The notes below the pieces were generated by a model. It had not been told where the DNA came from. It searched no databases and was given only the letters and a program-made list of their open reading frames with translations. Below, one piece after another: positions 14,748 through 22,377 of a stretch of 23,973 nucleotides of DNA (position 1 is the first letter of the stretch; each line of letters starts with the position of its first letter). A program made the translations under genes and the position numbers. The stretch is from JAWXBM01 sp034440115 (GTDB taxonomy: Bacteria; Pseudomonadota; Gammaproteobacteria; Xanthomonadales; SZUA-36): assembly GCA_034440115.1 (NCBI GenBank), contig JAWXBM010000102.1:1-23973 (forward strand). Reading direction: 5' to 3'.

Positions 14748-15292
14748 AAATTTACCTCATACGCCACGGCGAAGCGGCCGAGCACTGGCACAAAGCCGAC
14801 GACCCGGGCCTGAGTGAGTTAGGTCATCAACAAGCCCTGGAAGCAGCTCAGCAATTGCTGCCGCAACTCGGAGCGGATGTGCGCCTGATCAGCAGCCCGA
14901 TGGTACGTGCGCGTGAGACGGCCCAACCGTTGGCTGATGCGCTGGGCATGGCGCCCACCATCATTGAAAGCTTTCGAGAAATCCCAACGCCGGTGGAAAA
15001 GGCTGACCGGCATGAGTGGTTGCGTACCATCGCCCTGCAGGACTGGCAGGTTCAACACGACATGGTGCAAACCTGGCGTAAGGCTTTATTGGCCGAGTTG
15101 GGAAATGTCCGGGAGCACGCGGTGGTGTTTACCCACTTTATGGTATTGAACGCCATCGTCGGTTCATTGCAGCAACGCGACCGCGTGGTGTGTTTTCTGC
15201 CAGCCAATGCGTCAGTGACCACGGTGCAGTGGTCAGGCAGCGAACACCAGTTGCTGGAACTGGGTCACCAACTCAAAACTCGCATTAACTGA
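14744..15292 (+). CDS. Histidine phosphatase family protein (SixA/PGM-like)
   Basis: 182 aa. The N-terminal LIRHGEAAEHW has the phospho-accepting His8 (RHG motif); SSPMVRARETAQPLADAL supplies the second arginine region, FREIP an acidic residue, and VVFTHFMVLNAIVG the second catalytic histidine. Fold and length suit the branch containing SixA and small phosphoglycerate-mutase-like phosphatases; the substrate cannot be read. It overlaps mtnC by 4 bases, so it is probably translated with it and may act on a phosphorylated metabolite near the salvage pathway. That link is inference only, because MtnC already carries the phosphatase step. Confidence 0.85.
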   Translation: MKIYLIRHGEAAEHWHKADDPGLSELGHQQALEAAQQLLPQLGADVRLISSPMVRARETAQPLADALGMAPTIIESFREIPTPVEKADRHEWLRTIALQDWQVQHDMVQTWRKALLAELGNVREHAVVFTHFMVLNAIVGSLQQRDRVVCFLPANASVTTVQWSGSEHQLLELGHQLKTRIN

Positions 15293-15393
15293 GCAGTCAC
15301 GGAAATTTCTTACACAAACCCAGGTTAATCACCGCTTTTCCCCACTCGCAAAACACAACACACTGCTGGCATGAGCAACCCGCCACACACACC

Positions 15394-15426
15394 CGATTGA
15401 CAAGCATGACTTGTCAATCGTATTAT
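15394..15426 (+). promoter_or_regulatory. higBA promoter with overlapping palindromic operator
   Basis: A perfect inverted repeat has arms CGATTGACAAG (15394-15404) and CTTGTCAATCG (15410-15420) around CATGA. The left arm contains TTGACA (15397-15402), a consensus -35; 18 bases on is TATTAT (15421-15426), a good -10. A protein bound to the palindrome would block the promoter, the standard layout for HigA autorepression. Predicted start of transcription is ~15433, only about five bases before the higB ATG. Confidence 0.8.
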
Positions 15427-15437
15427 AGCCATCAGTC

Positions 15438-15716
15438 ATGATCCGAAGCTTCAAGCATAGAGGCCTGAAGCGCTTGTATGAGCGAGGCGATCGGAACAAG
15501 TTAAATCCATTATTGGTGAAAAAACTTTTATGGTTACTCGAGGATCTTGATGCAGCAACCACTATTGAGCACCTGAATCGGCCTGGATATCGCTTGCATC
15601 GCTTGAAAGGAAATATGAGCCACCAGTTTGCTATCGATGTATCGGGCAATTGGCGCCTCATATTCAGCTTTGATGCCGGTGAGGCCTCGAACTTAGACCT
15701 GATCGACTATCACTAA
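15438..15716 (+). CDS. higB: HigB-type toxin (RelE/ParE superfamily)
   Basis: 92 aa, complete. The family is a ribosome-dependent mRNA interferase. Typical features: IRSFKHRGLKRLYERGD at the start, the LLWLLEDLDAATTIEHL helix, PGYRLHRLKG, and the terminal GNWRLIFSFD...LIDYH. No ribosome site precedes the ATG and the predicted transcript begins ~5 bases upstream, so the toxin may be translated from a near-leaderless mRNA. The gene order toxin-then-antitoxin is normal for hig. Its TAA overlaps the AAGGA of higA. Confidence 0.92.
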   Translation: MIRSFKHRGLKRLYERGDRNKLNPLLVKKLLWLLEDLDAATTIEHLNRPGYRLHRLKGNMSHQFAIDVSGNWRLIFSFDAGEASNLDLIDYH

Positions 15717-15728
15717 AGGAACGCGAAT

Positions 15729-16022
15729 ATGCTTATGTTCAACCCACCCCATCCAGGATCGAACGTTCGAGGCACTTGCCTGGAACCGCTGGGCTTGTCG
15801 GTAACCTCAGGCGCCAAGGCTTTGGGCATCAGTCGCCAGGCGCTGAACAACCTGGTCAATGAAAAAGCAGGTATTTCAGCCGAAATGGCCATTCGTTTTG
15901 AGAAAATGGGTTGGGGCACTGCTGAGGGTTGGCTGCAGCTGCAAGTGCACTACGACCTGGCGCAAATCCGGCGCAAAGCCGATACTTTTACCGTTCATCC
16001 CATCGCTTGGCAGAACGACTAG
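15729..16022 (+). CDS. higA: HigA-type antitoxin (Xre HTH)
   Basis: 97 aa, ATG 15729 with AAGGA 8 bases upstream. NPPHPGSNVRGTCLEPLGLSVTSGAKALGISRQALNNLVNEKAGISAEMAIRFEKMGWGTAEGWLQLQ is the HigA signature: a helix-turn-helix over ~25-60 followed by the W-LQLQ-YDLAQ tail. It neutralises HigB and should repress its own operon through the palindrome at 15394. The last bases (TAG at 16020-16022) share a CTAG with the stop of the convergent hydrolase gene. Confidence 0.93.
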   Translation: MLMFNPPHPGSNVRGTCLEPLGLSVTSGAKALGISRQALNNLVNEKAGISAEMAIRFEKMGWGTAEGWLQLQVHYDLAQIRRKADTFTVHPIAWQND

Positions 16023-16915
16023 CTCAAACTCCCCGCAAACAAATTCAGCGTGCGTTGCCAGGCCAACTTTGAGGCCGCCTCGTTGTAACGCGCTGCGCTG
16101 GAGTCGTTGTGGAAACCATGCCCCGTACCGGGGTACATGTGCAAGCTGTAAGCGATCTTGAACTCATCCAGCAAGGCACGAAATTCGGGAATGGTTGCGT
16201 TAATCCGCTCATCCTCGCCAGCGTAATGCATCATCAGCGGCGCTTTCACTTGCGCGATTTGCTCGCGATCTAACGGGCTCCCATAAAAACACACACCAGC
16301 GCCAATGATGTCCGGATACGCAGCCGCACATTGCAGCGCCACTCCACCGCCATAACAAAAACCCACGCTACCCAGTTTGCCGCTGCAATCTGAACGAGCC
16401 GCCAGATAAGGCACACCGGCAATCACATCGGCGCTAATGCGCTCCCCATCAGACTGACCAAACAGGTCGCGCGACGCTTCCTGATCTTCCAAGGCACCAC
16501 CGACATACGTCAAGCCATCCGGTGCCAGGGCCACATAACCCGCCAGCGCTGCCCGCCGCGCTACATCTTCGATATGCGCGTTCAGGCCACGGTTTTCATG
16601 AATGACCAACACGCCAGGTAGCTTTCCGGATTGGCCTGCGGGTTTGGCAAAGTAAGCTTTCACCAACCCATTCCCTCCCGAATATTCCACATAGCCCGTT
16701 TCCAGCCGATCATCATCGGTGGCCACCTGCTGGGCAAAAACATAGTTGGGTTCCAGCAAAGGCAATAGCATCGTAGCTGCCGCAGCACTGCCAGCAATGC
16801 CCGCCAACTTACGCAAAAAATCCCGCCGTGGCAGGTCGCCGTGGATGTAAACGTTATAAAGCTCGATAGCGTCTTTGTTTACCGGCTTACCGGTGTTTTC
16901 TTTTTGATCACTCAT
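16019..16915 (-). CDS. Dienelactone hydrolase family protein, Tat-exported
   Basis: 298 aa; ATG 16915 chosen for the AGGAG upstream (the frame extends to 17062). Residues 30-37, RRDFLRKL, preceded by P29 and followed by a short Ala/Gly-rich hydrophobic run to VFAQQ, form a twin-arginine signal, so it folds before export. The alpha/beta-hydrolase core has VLVIHENRGLN, the nucleophile elbow GFCYGGG (Cys187), Asp235 in AGEDERI and His266 in GTGHGFH, the Cys-Asp-His triad of dienelactone hydrolases. Enzymes of this group open lactones or esters; the substrate is unknown. Divergent from gsp. Confidence 0.9.
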   Translation of the reverse strand: MSDQKENTGKPVNKDAIELYNVYIHGDLPRRDFLRKLAGIAGSAAAATMLLPLLEPNYVFAQQVATDDDRLETGYVEYSGGNGLVKAYFAKPAGQSGKLPGVLVIHENRGLNAHIEDVARRAALAGYVALAPDGLTYVGGALEDQEASRDLFGQSDGERISADVIAGVPYLAARSDCSGKLGSVGFCYGGGVALQCAAAYPDIIGAGVCFYGSPLDREQIAQVKAPLMMHYAGEDERINATIPEFRALLDEFKIAYSLHMYPGTGHGFHNDSSAARYNEAASKLAWQRTLNLFAGSLS

Positions 16916-17103
16916 TAACCAAATCTCCTTGCTGAGCATTCTTTGGCTTGCGCCAGTTCTGTTTCCCGATTGCGACTTTGGTGTCTGTTTTGGGTTTGAT
17001 GGAAACATGTTAAACCTGTTTGGCCGCAAGCGAAACGACCTGGCCGACCTTGCAAAACCCACAGGCCACTCCCATCATGAGCGGCAGACATCGGAGCGAC
17101 TCT

Positions 17104-19044
17104 GTGGCCCAATCCAGCAACACAACCAACACCGTCTCTAACACTAACGAAAGCGCTGTCCCAAACGCGGCAACGCCTGAAAAATTTGGCACCCTGCTGG
17201 GCCATGCGCCCGGCAACGTGCCGATTTATTCTTCCCACTACCCCAGCGTGGATAGTAATGAGCACCCCGATCGAAAATCATTCAGAAGTGAGCTTGATGG
17301 TGTTTACATGGGTTACAAGTGGCAATGTGTCGAGTTTGCCCGCCGCTGGCTGTATGTGAATCATGGCTATGTGTTTGATGACGTGGCCATGGCCTATGAC
17401 ATATTTCGCCTGCATTCCGTCACGCGCCTGGCTGACCAGCAACTGTTACCTTTGCATTCTTTTCGCAATGGCGCGCTCAGGCCACCCGAACCCGGTTGCA
17501 TGCTGATCTGGGAGGAAGGGGGAGAATTTGAAGTGACGGGTCATGTGGCCATCGTTACCGAGGTGCTGGAACAACACGTGCGCTTTGCCGAGCAGAACAT
17601 TGGCCATCGTCTGCTGCCTGAAGGTCGTAACTGGTCGCGTGAACTGGCAATGAACCGCACCGATGAAGGCGGCTATTTCATCAGTGCCCCTTTTGCTGAA
17701 TCGCATGTTCTGGGCTGGATGGTTCAAACTGAAGATGCCGCGCACGCTGAATTGCCGGTAGCCAAAGATCCGGCCTTGTACAACCTCAACACACGCCTTG
17801 CGCAGCAAAAAGAGCAACACCTTTCCGACTGGCTGGATGTCAATGACCCCGCCGAGGCAGCCTTTGTTAAAGCCATGCACGGCCATCGCTTGAGCGAAGC
17901 GGAATCAGTGCTGGAACACTACCGTTATTTCCGCTTGTCGGAAACGGCCGATGCGGAACTGCGTCGCGCCACCAATGAGCTGCATTTGATGTTCCTGCAT
18001 GCCACACAGGCCGTGCTGCAGGACGATAGCCTGCTGGCAAGGTTCAATATCCCTAAAGCCCTGTGGCCGCGACTGAAAACCTCCTGGGCCAATCGCCGCA
18101 ACCAGATGGTCACCGGTCGATTTGATTTTTGCGTTACCGATAACGGCATCAAGGTCTATGAATACAACGCCGATTCAGCCTCGTGTCACCTGGAAGCGGG
18201 ACGTATTCAAGGCAAGTGGGCACCGCACTTTGGCGTGCGTGAAGGCGATGATGCCGGCGCCGAATTATTTGATGCACTGATCCACGCCTGGAGTACCGTG
18301 GATGTTGTAGGCATGCTACACATCATGCAGGACAGGGTTTCTGAGGAAACCTACCACGCAGAATTCATGAAAGCAGCGGCTGAAGCGGCCGGACATCCCT
18401 GCAAGATCATCATGGGCCTCGATGGCCTGAGCTGGAACGAGCAAGGTGAAGTGCTGGATCCGAATGGTGTGCCCATTCGATTTGTGTGGAAAACCTGGGC
18501 CTGGGAAACCGCACTCGATCAACTGCGGGAAGAATGTGAAGACGATGATGCCAAGCCGTTTCTGCGGGCAGCCGTGGATACCAGCAAGCCGCCCCGGTTA
18601 ATGGATGTGCTGTTGCGTTCGGAGGTTAAGGCATTTGAACCTTTTTGGACTTTGATCCCCAGCAACAAGGCGATCCTGCCCATACTGTGGCAAATTTTTC
18701 CGAACCATCCCTACCTGCTGAATTCACGTTATGAGCTGAACGGTGAAATGGCCCAACGCGGTTACGTCACCAAGCCCATTGCCGGACGTTGTGGCCTGAA
18801 CATTACTCTGTATGACAAGAATGACCGGGTGCTGAAAGAAACCACCGGGCAATTCGATCATCAGGACAATATCTACCAGGAGCTGAGGAAGCTACCTACC
18901 ATTGACGGTTATCGAACCCAGGTCTGCACTTTCTCGGTTCTAGGAAAGTACGCCGGAAGTTGTGTGCGCATCGACAAATCTCTGGTCATTACCATGAACA
19001 GCGACCTGCTGCCGCTGCGGGTGGTTGCCGATGAAGAATTGTAA
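17104..19044 (+). CDS. gsp: Bifunctional glutathionylspermidine synthetase/amidase
   Basis: 646 aa from GTG 17104, chosen for GGAG at 17093-17096; ATG 17077 is an alternative with a poorer ribosome site. The N-terminal CHAP amidase domain has KWQCVEFARRW (Cys75) and TGHVAIV (His147), and hydrolyses glutathionylspermidine. The C-terminal ATP-grasp-like synthetase (from ~residue 210) joins glutathione and spermidine: RFDFCVTDNGIKVYEYNADS, FVWKTWAWETALDQLREE, FEPFWTLIPSNKAILPILW, and PIAGRCGLNITLYD. Order, motifs and length match E. coli Gsp (about 620 aa) closely, with a slightly longer Asn/Ser/Thr-rich N-terminus. It makes a thiol-polyamine conjugate used in redox buffering. Confidence 0.94.
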   Translation: MAQSSNTTNTVSNTNESAVPNAATPEKFGTLLGHAPGNVPIYSSHYPSVDSNEHPDRKSFRSELDGVYMGYKWQCVEFARRWLYVNHGYVFDDVAMAYDIFRLHSVTRLADQQLLPLHSFRNGALRPPEPGCMLIWEEGGEFEVTGHVAIVTEVLEQHVRFAEQNIGHRLLPEGRNWSRELAMNRTDEGGYFISAPFAESHVLGWMVQTEDAAHAELPVAKDPALYNLNTRLAQQKEQHLSDWLDVNDPAEAAFVKAMHGHRLSEAESVLEHYRYFRLSETADAELRRATNELHLMFLHATQAVLQDDSLLARFNIPKALWPRLKTSWANRRNQMVTGRFDFCVTDNGIKVYEYNADSASCHLEAGRIQGKWAPHFGVREGDDAGAELFDALIHAWSTVDVVGMLHIMQDRVSEETYHAEFMKAAAEAAGHPCKIIMGLDGLSWNEQGEVLDPNGVPIRFVWKTWAWETALDQLREECEDDDAKPFLRAAVDTSKPPRLMDVLLRSEVKAFEPFWTLIPSNKAILPILWQIFPNHPYLLNSRYELNGEMAQRGYVTKPIAGRCGLNITLYDKNDRVLKETTGQFDHQDNIYQELRKLPTIDGYRTQVCTFSVLGKYAGSCVRIDKSLVITMNSDLLPLRVVADEEL

Positions 19045-19128
19045 GGGGAGGATTTGTGAAGCTGCGTTGGCCAATGCCTTGGTAGGATTTTCAGCCGGAC
19101 CGGTGGGGAATTGTGTGGGGTTCAGAAG

Positions 19129-19491
19129 TTAAATTCCAATACCTAGCCTCGCCGCTTGTTCTGCCAGGCTGCGATCTCTGCTCCAGATGCAAGCCGAATT
19201 GTTAAGCATGGTAGCTGCCAGTAGATGGGCATCCACATAGCCGATGCCCAAGCCCATCAGGGAATGATGTTCGATAAAACCCATCACTTCTTTATCACTT
19301 GCGACAACAGCCGAAGGTAAATCACCCAACAATATCATTATGGCTTGCCGGTTTTTCAGGTTGCCGCAGGCCAATTCACCCATTACGAACGGATGCATCA
19401 ACACTCGGTTTTGCTTAAGCAAATCAACCAGGCGGGGTTCACCCTTCTTCAGGTGATCAATCCAGACTGACGTGTCGACCAGAACTTGCAT
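19129..19491 (-). CDS. vapC: VapC-type PIN-domain toxin
   Basis: 120 aa. PIN-domain endoribonuclease; relatives cut tRNA or rRNA. The acidic site residues are all present: Asp6 (VLVDTSVWIDHL), Glu39 (MGELACG), Asp87 (GYVDAHLLAA) and Asp106 (WSRDRSL). It starts 10 bases after vapB on the same strand with little ribosome site of its own, so it is probably translated by coupling. Lies downstream of gsp's 3' end, convergent with it. Confidence 0.92.
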   Translation of the reverse strand: MQVLVDTSVWIDHLKKGEPRLVDLLKQNRVLMHPFVMGELACGNLKNRQAIMILLGDLPSAVVASDKEVMGFIEHHSLMGLGIGYVDAHLLAATMLNNSACIWSRDRSLAEQAARLGIGI

Positions 19492-19501
19492 CTAACTAGC
19501 C

Positions 19502-19708
19502 CTACTCAGCCTTGCTCTTGCTAACTCTTCGCCGAGGTACCGATTGCAATTGCGGCTCGCTCCCTCCCAGACGAGCCAAGCGCCGCGCACTTTCCCGCTC
19601 GATCAGTGCCTGTAAGCCCTCGCGAACCAATTCCGCTTTGGCGCTCAAGCCTGTCAGCCTTTGCGCTTCAGCCAGCAATGCATCATCAATGTTCAAGGTG
19701 GTACGCAC
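19502..19708 (-). CDS. vapB: VapB-type antitoxin
   Basis: 68 aa from GTG 19708, which has GGGAG 7 bases upstream; a longer open frame to 19825 has no ribosome site and no family similarity. MRTTLNIDDALLAEAQRLTG is the ribbon-helix-helix DNA-binding start typical of VapB (DUF2191 type); the C-terminal arm is rich in Arg/Ser/Lys (RRLARLGG..VPRRRVSKSK) and would wrap VapC. First gene of the vapBC pair and likely autorepressor. Confidence 0.88.
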   Translation of the reverse strand: MRTTLNIDDALLAEAQRLTGLSAKAELVREGLQALIERESARRLARLGGSEPQLQSVPRRRVSKSKAE

Positions 19709-19734
19709 AGCGAGTCTCCCATAAAGTCCGGCAC

Positions 19735-19755
19735 ATAATAGTACATCATTTGATG
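19735..19755 (-). promoter_or_regulatory. vapBC promoter/operator region
   Basis: On the minus strand TATTAT (19740-19735) is a -10-like hexamer 27 bases before the GTG. The bases just behind it hold the palindrome CATCA-TT-TGATG (19744-19755), in the spacer region where a VapB operator is expected. No good -35 is visible. Confidence 0.45.
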
Positions 19756-19831
19756 CATTTTTTCGTGCCTTATTGGAGACCGATGAGCTAGAACAACCAT
19801 GCATCCATGGTGCCATTGATCGCAATCCAGT

Positions 19832-19963
19832 TCAGTCAGCCATTGCAGTTAATTTGCGTAGGAAATCTTCTCGCACTGCTTGTGCAAGCTGAGTGATGCC
19901 GTTATTTTGGAAGACACACTCCAACATCGTGACCCAGGGCACCCTCTCGGCCAAAAACGTGCC
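19832..19963 (-). other. Possible short coding remnant
   Basis: A 44-codon open stretch on the minus strand reads like protein (VTMLECVFQNNGITQLAQAV then REDFLRKLTAMAD, stop 19834-19832) but is closed by a stop upstream and has no start with a ribosome site. I do not recognise it. It could be the C-terminal scrap of a lost gene, or chance. Otherwise the 264-base gap between vapB and the DUF2238-like gene holds nothing I can name. Confidence 0.25.
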
Positions 19964-19972
19964 TCAAGATGG

Positions 19973-20605
19973 CTACCTCAATCCATTACTTGTAATGATG
20001 GGGGTGTGATTTGCTTTTAACCGGATCAGTACCACCGCAATCAACGCCCCCAGCAAGTTGAAGCACAAATCCAGCGCGGTGTTGACGTAACCGCCCACGT
20101 TGTTTTCCGGCACCAGCACCGTGACGATGAATTCGATCACCTCATTCAGAGCACCAAAGCCGGTGCTGGCCGCTGCCGCCAGGGTGAGCAAGCCCACAGT
20201 GGGCTGGGCAGTTACACCCTTGCGTTCAAATGCAGCACACAAACCACGCCAACAAAGCCAGGTGGTAATACCAAAGCCGTAGGCATGCGTTAGTTGGTCA
20301 TATTTGAGCCAGCCAGGCCACAGCCAGAGGTTGTACAGCACTGCGGTATCGCCACTACGGGGCCAGGTTTCGGGAATAGCCACCAAGCCACCCGCCAGGT
20401 GCGCCGCGCCCCAAATGCTCAGGCACCACAGCAAACTGAGTGGAATATTAATGGTGCGATGAACCCACCAGACCACTCCCGCCAACACCAGCAGTATTCC
20501 GATGTAAGCGAGGAACTCGCTATTGCCATGGCTCACCACCCAGACAGCGGCAAACAACATATAGGCAACGGAGAACAACAATACCGGCAGCAAGCGTTTT
20601 TCCAT
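19973..20605 (-). CDS. DUF2238-like (YjdF-type) integral membrane protein
   Basis: 210 aa from ATG 20605 (GTG 20623/20620 are possible; none has a clear ribosome site). About six hydrophobic segments are visible. Conserved polar motifs fit the DUF2238 group: WLKYDQLTHAYGFGITTWL (about 100-118) and, after GFGALNEVIEFIVTV (~146-160), GYVNTALDLCFNLLGAL near the C-terminus; the buried Asp/His and Asn-Glu-x-x-Glu residues resemble those of YjdF. Function unknown. A perfect 18-bp palindrome lies ~60 bases upstream of the start. Confidence 0.75.
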   Translation of the reverse strand: MEKRLLPVLLFSVAYMLFAAVWVVSHGNSEFLAYIGILLVLAGVVWWVHRTINIPLSLLWCLSIWGAAHLAGGLVAIPETWPRSGDTAVLYNLWLWPGWLKYDQLTHAYGFGITTWLCWRGLCAAFERKGVTAQPTVGLLTLAAAASTGFGALNEVIEFIVTVLVPENNVGGYVNTALDLCFNLLGALIAVVLIRLKANHTPIITSNGLR

Positions 20606-20663
20606 ATTGCTATTGTGCACCACTGCGGAAAGTCATACGTGAGGAATTACGCAAAGCCGGATG

Positions 20664-20681
20664 ACGTTTCAGCTGAAACGT
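20664..20681. promoter_or_regulatory. Perfect 18-bp palindrome upstream of the DUF2238-like gene
   Basis: ACGTTTCAGCTGAAACGT is fully self-complementary; flanking CGCAAA (20650-20655) and TTTGCG (20682-20687) extend the symmetry imperfectly. It lies between the start of the DUF2238-like gene and the end of the upstream cold-shock gene. It could be an operator or a transcription end signal. Confidence 0.45.
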
Positions 20682-20724
20682 TTTGCGACCAGCGGGCAAA
20701 GTCCTTTGGCCAGGCGAGCTAAAG

Positions 20725-21333
20725 CTAATTCAACAAGTTCGCCAGAAATGAAGCACCCGAAGCCGTCATCAGCCAAACCAACAGCGCAACATTAAGCACC
20801 ACCGTCATCCAGAACACCACTCTAAATAAGTTCTTGCGCGATTTATGCCGAAACAGCTGCTGAGCAATCATGGCACCGGGCCAGCCACCCAACAGAGCAA
20901 GCGTGTGCATGGTTTTTTCAGGCATGCGCCGAGTGTCGTTTTCGGCCGCCTTTTTGTCGAAAAAATACACCAAATACGTCAGGCAGCTCAGGAGCAGGTA
21001 AACAAACAGAATCGGCACAGGCAGCATTCCGCCTATGGCCACTGCGGCTAATAAGATCAGGAATAGTGCGGCGGCCCAATAATAAGACTTGGTAGCGTTA
21101 CGTTTAAACGGATGAGAATTTTCGGCACCCGCAAGCGTCACTTGCTCAGCACAAACCCTTCCTCGTTTGTCGATTGACTGCTCGAAACTCACGGCCTGAT
21201 CCAGCTCTGGCGGCTCTACTCGAGGGGTAAAAGAACTGATGTGAACAAAGACATTCTTGTCACCCGAATCCGGCGTGATAAAACCGTAGCCTTTTTGGGT
21301 GTTCCAGTGGGTTACTTTTCCGGTTGTGCGCAT
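20725..21333 (-). CDS. Cold-shock domain-DUF1294 fusion membrane protein
   Basis: 202 aa. Residues 1-66 are a cold-shock (OB-fold) nucleic-acid-binding domain with RNP1-like KGYGFITP and RNP2-like VFVHISSF. Residues ~86-200 form the DUF1294 membrane region with three or four helices and the conserved YFFDKKAAENDTRRMPEKTMHTLALLGGWPGAMIAQQLFRHKSRKN core. The fusion is a known architecture in Gammaproteobacteria; its role is not established. No ribosome site precedes ATG 21333. An extended -10 (TGTTATAAT) sits ~50 bases upstream. A truncated second copy lies 216 bases further upstream. Confidence 0.9.
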   Translation of the reverse strand: MRTTGKVTHWNTQKGYGFITPDSGDKNVFVHISSFTPRVEPPELDQAVSFEQSIDKRGRVCAEQVTLAGAENSHPFKRNATKSYYWAAALFLILLAAVAIGGMLPVPILFVYLLLSCLTYLVYFFDKKAAENDTRRMPEKTMHTLALLGGWPGAMIAQQLFRHKSRKNLFRVVFWMTVVLNVALLVWLMTASGASFLANLLN

Positions 21334-21381
21334 TTTTGATCGCTTTTTAGTTGTTGAATTTTTCGTGTTGCTGATGCGGAT

Positions 21382-21390
21382 ATTATAACA
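21382..21390 (-). promoter_or_regulatory. Extended -10 promoter of the cold-shock-DUF1294 gene
   Basis: Read on the minus strand, TGTTATAAT is a perfect extended -10, giving a leader of ~40 bases. The same region (ATGCGGATATTA.AACAAGCT on the plus strand) recurs at 21879 before the truncated copy, where the hexamer is TTTAAT. Confidence 0.5.
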
Positions 21391-21549
21391 AGCTTATTGG
21401 GCGCTCTATTCGGCGGTCCATGGCAGCTGAAAAAGTTGACGGTGCAGATTAACTACACCACTGGCTTTCACAGGGAATGCCATCATGATCACCATCCATC
21501 TGTGTGCCGGGACAATGCCGTATGAAGTAAGTTGCCTCTGCGCAACTGC

Positions 21550-21849
21550 TCATCTGCCAGCAATGCTGGCGGCCATCACAGTGAAACTTTGGAGCCGGTG
21601 CCTGCCCTTTCGCAGTGACGTTGGTTCTATGCGTGGGGTTTCACCTTCGCGTAATACCTGATCAGCACAGGGTCGCCCCTGACGATCCGTGGACAGAACG
21701 AAGTGTACTGACTCACCCACTTTGGGCGGGGGTAAGCGCGAATTGAATGCGCTGATGTGAGCAAACACACGCGCCCCACCAGATTCAGGAGTGATAAAGC
21801 CAAAGCCCTTTTCCGGGCTCCAGTGGGTGATTTTGCCGGTGGTACGCAT
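21550..21849 (-). CDS. Cold-shock domain protein, truncated paralogue of the DUF1294 fusion
   Basis: 99 aa. The first ~68 residues closely parallel the neighbouring gene (MRTTGKITHW, KGFGFITP, RVFAHISAF, CADQV), including both RNA-binding motifs. After a basic linker the frame ends at RLQSFTVMAASIAGR, exactly where the first membrane helix of the DUF1294 region begins in the paralogue, and no DUF1294 sequence follows in any frame I read. It is thus a tandem duplicate that lost its membrane half; it could still work as a free cold-shock protein. Confidence 0.75.
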   Translation of the reverse strand: MRTTGKITHWSPEKGFGFITPESGGARVFAHISAFNSRLPPPKVGESVHFVLSTDRQGRPCADQVLREGETPRIEPTSLRKGRHRLQSFTVMAASIAGR

Positions 21850-21948
21850 TTTTTATTGTTGGTCTTATCCCGAAGCGTATGCGGATATTAAAACAAGCTC
21901 TTAATGCGCGCTACCAGTCAACCGCAACTTGCGGAAGAGACTGACCAT

Positions 21949-22377
21949 TTACTCGTTGCTGACTGCGCCCAACTTGGCCACCACTTTTTGTAACTCTTCA
22001 GTAACCCGAAGCAGGTCTTCCAGCAACCTCTCTTCGACATCAAGATAACCTTCGTACTCCGCCAGATTTCGTCGCCTGTGACAGAGCTCCAACACGCGCC
22101 ACAATTTTGCTTCGAGCCCAAGCGTCAAGGGCAGGCATTGAAAAACCAGGTAACGATTATTCGAGCGGTAGCCGTGCCAACGCATTGCGGCAAGGGCAAA
22201 CGCGTGCGAAGCATTGTAGGCCAGGTCAAAGCGGCTGGCCATGGAAAGGCTGTCGTGTTTTGCATCGGCCAATCGCCTGTCGCCCGAGAGAACCATGCCA
22301 TCAAACTCCGCCTGGCTGACCTGATCGGCTTTGAGCTTACCGGTCTTGAGAAGGTTTTCCAGCTTCGACGAGATCAC
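21949..22377 (-). CDS. HEPN-like partner protein of the MNT/HEPN pair
   Basis: 142 aa from GTG 22377; TTG 22389 is an alternative just after a stop, and no ATG start exists before residue ~28. All-helical: RFDLAYNASHAFALAAMRWHGYRSNNRYLVFQCLPLTLGL is typical of HEPN partners that accompany HTH-nucleotidyltransferases. The usual HEPN RNase motif (Arg, 4-6 residues, His) is not seen at the expected place, which reads RRRNLAEYEG with Glu where His is expected. It overlaps the 3' end of the nucleotidyltransferase gene by ~40 bases in another frame, so it is translated by coupling. TA function is inferred from the pairing. Confidence 0.7.
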   Translation of the reverse strand: MISSKLENLLKTGKLKADQVSQAEFDGMVLSGDRRLADAKHDSLSMASRFDLAYNASHAFALAAMRWHGYRSNNRYLVFQCLPLTLGLEAKLWRVLELCHRRRNLAEYEGYLDVEERLLEDLLRVTEELQKVVAKLGAVSNE

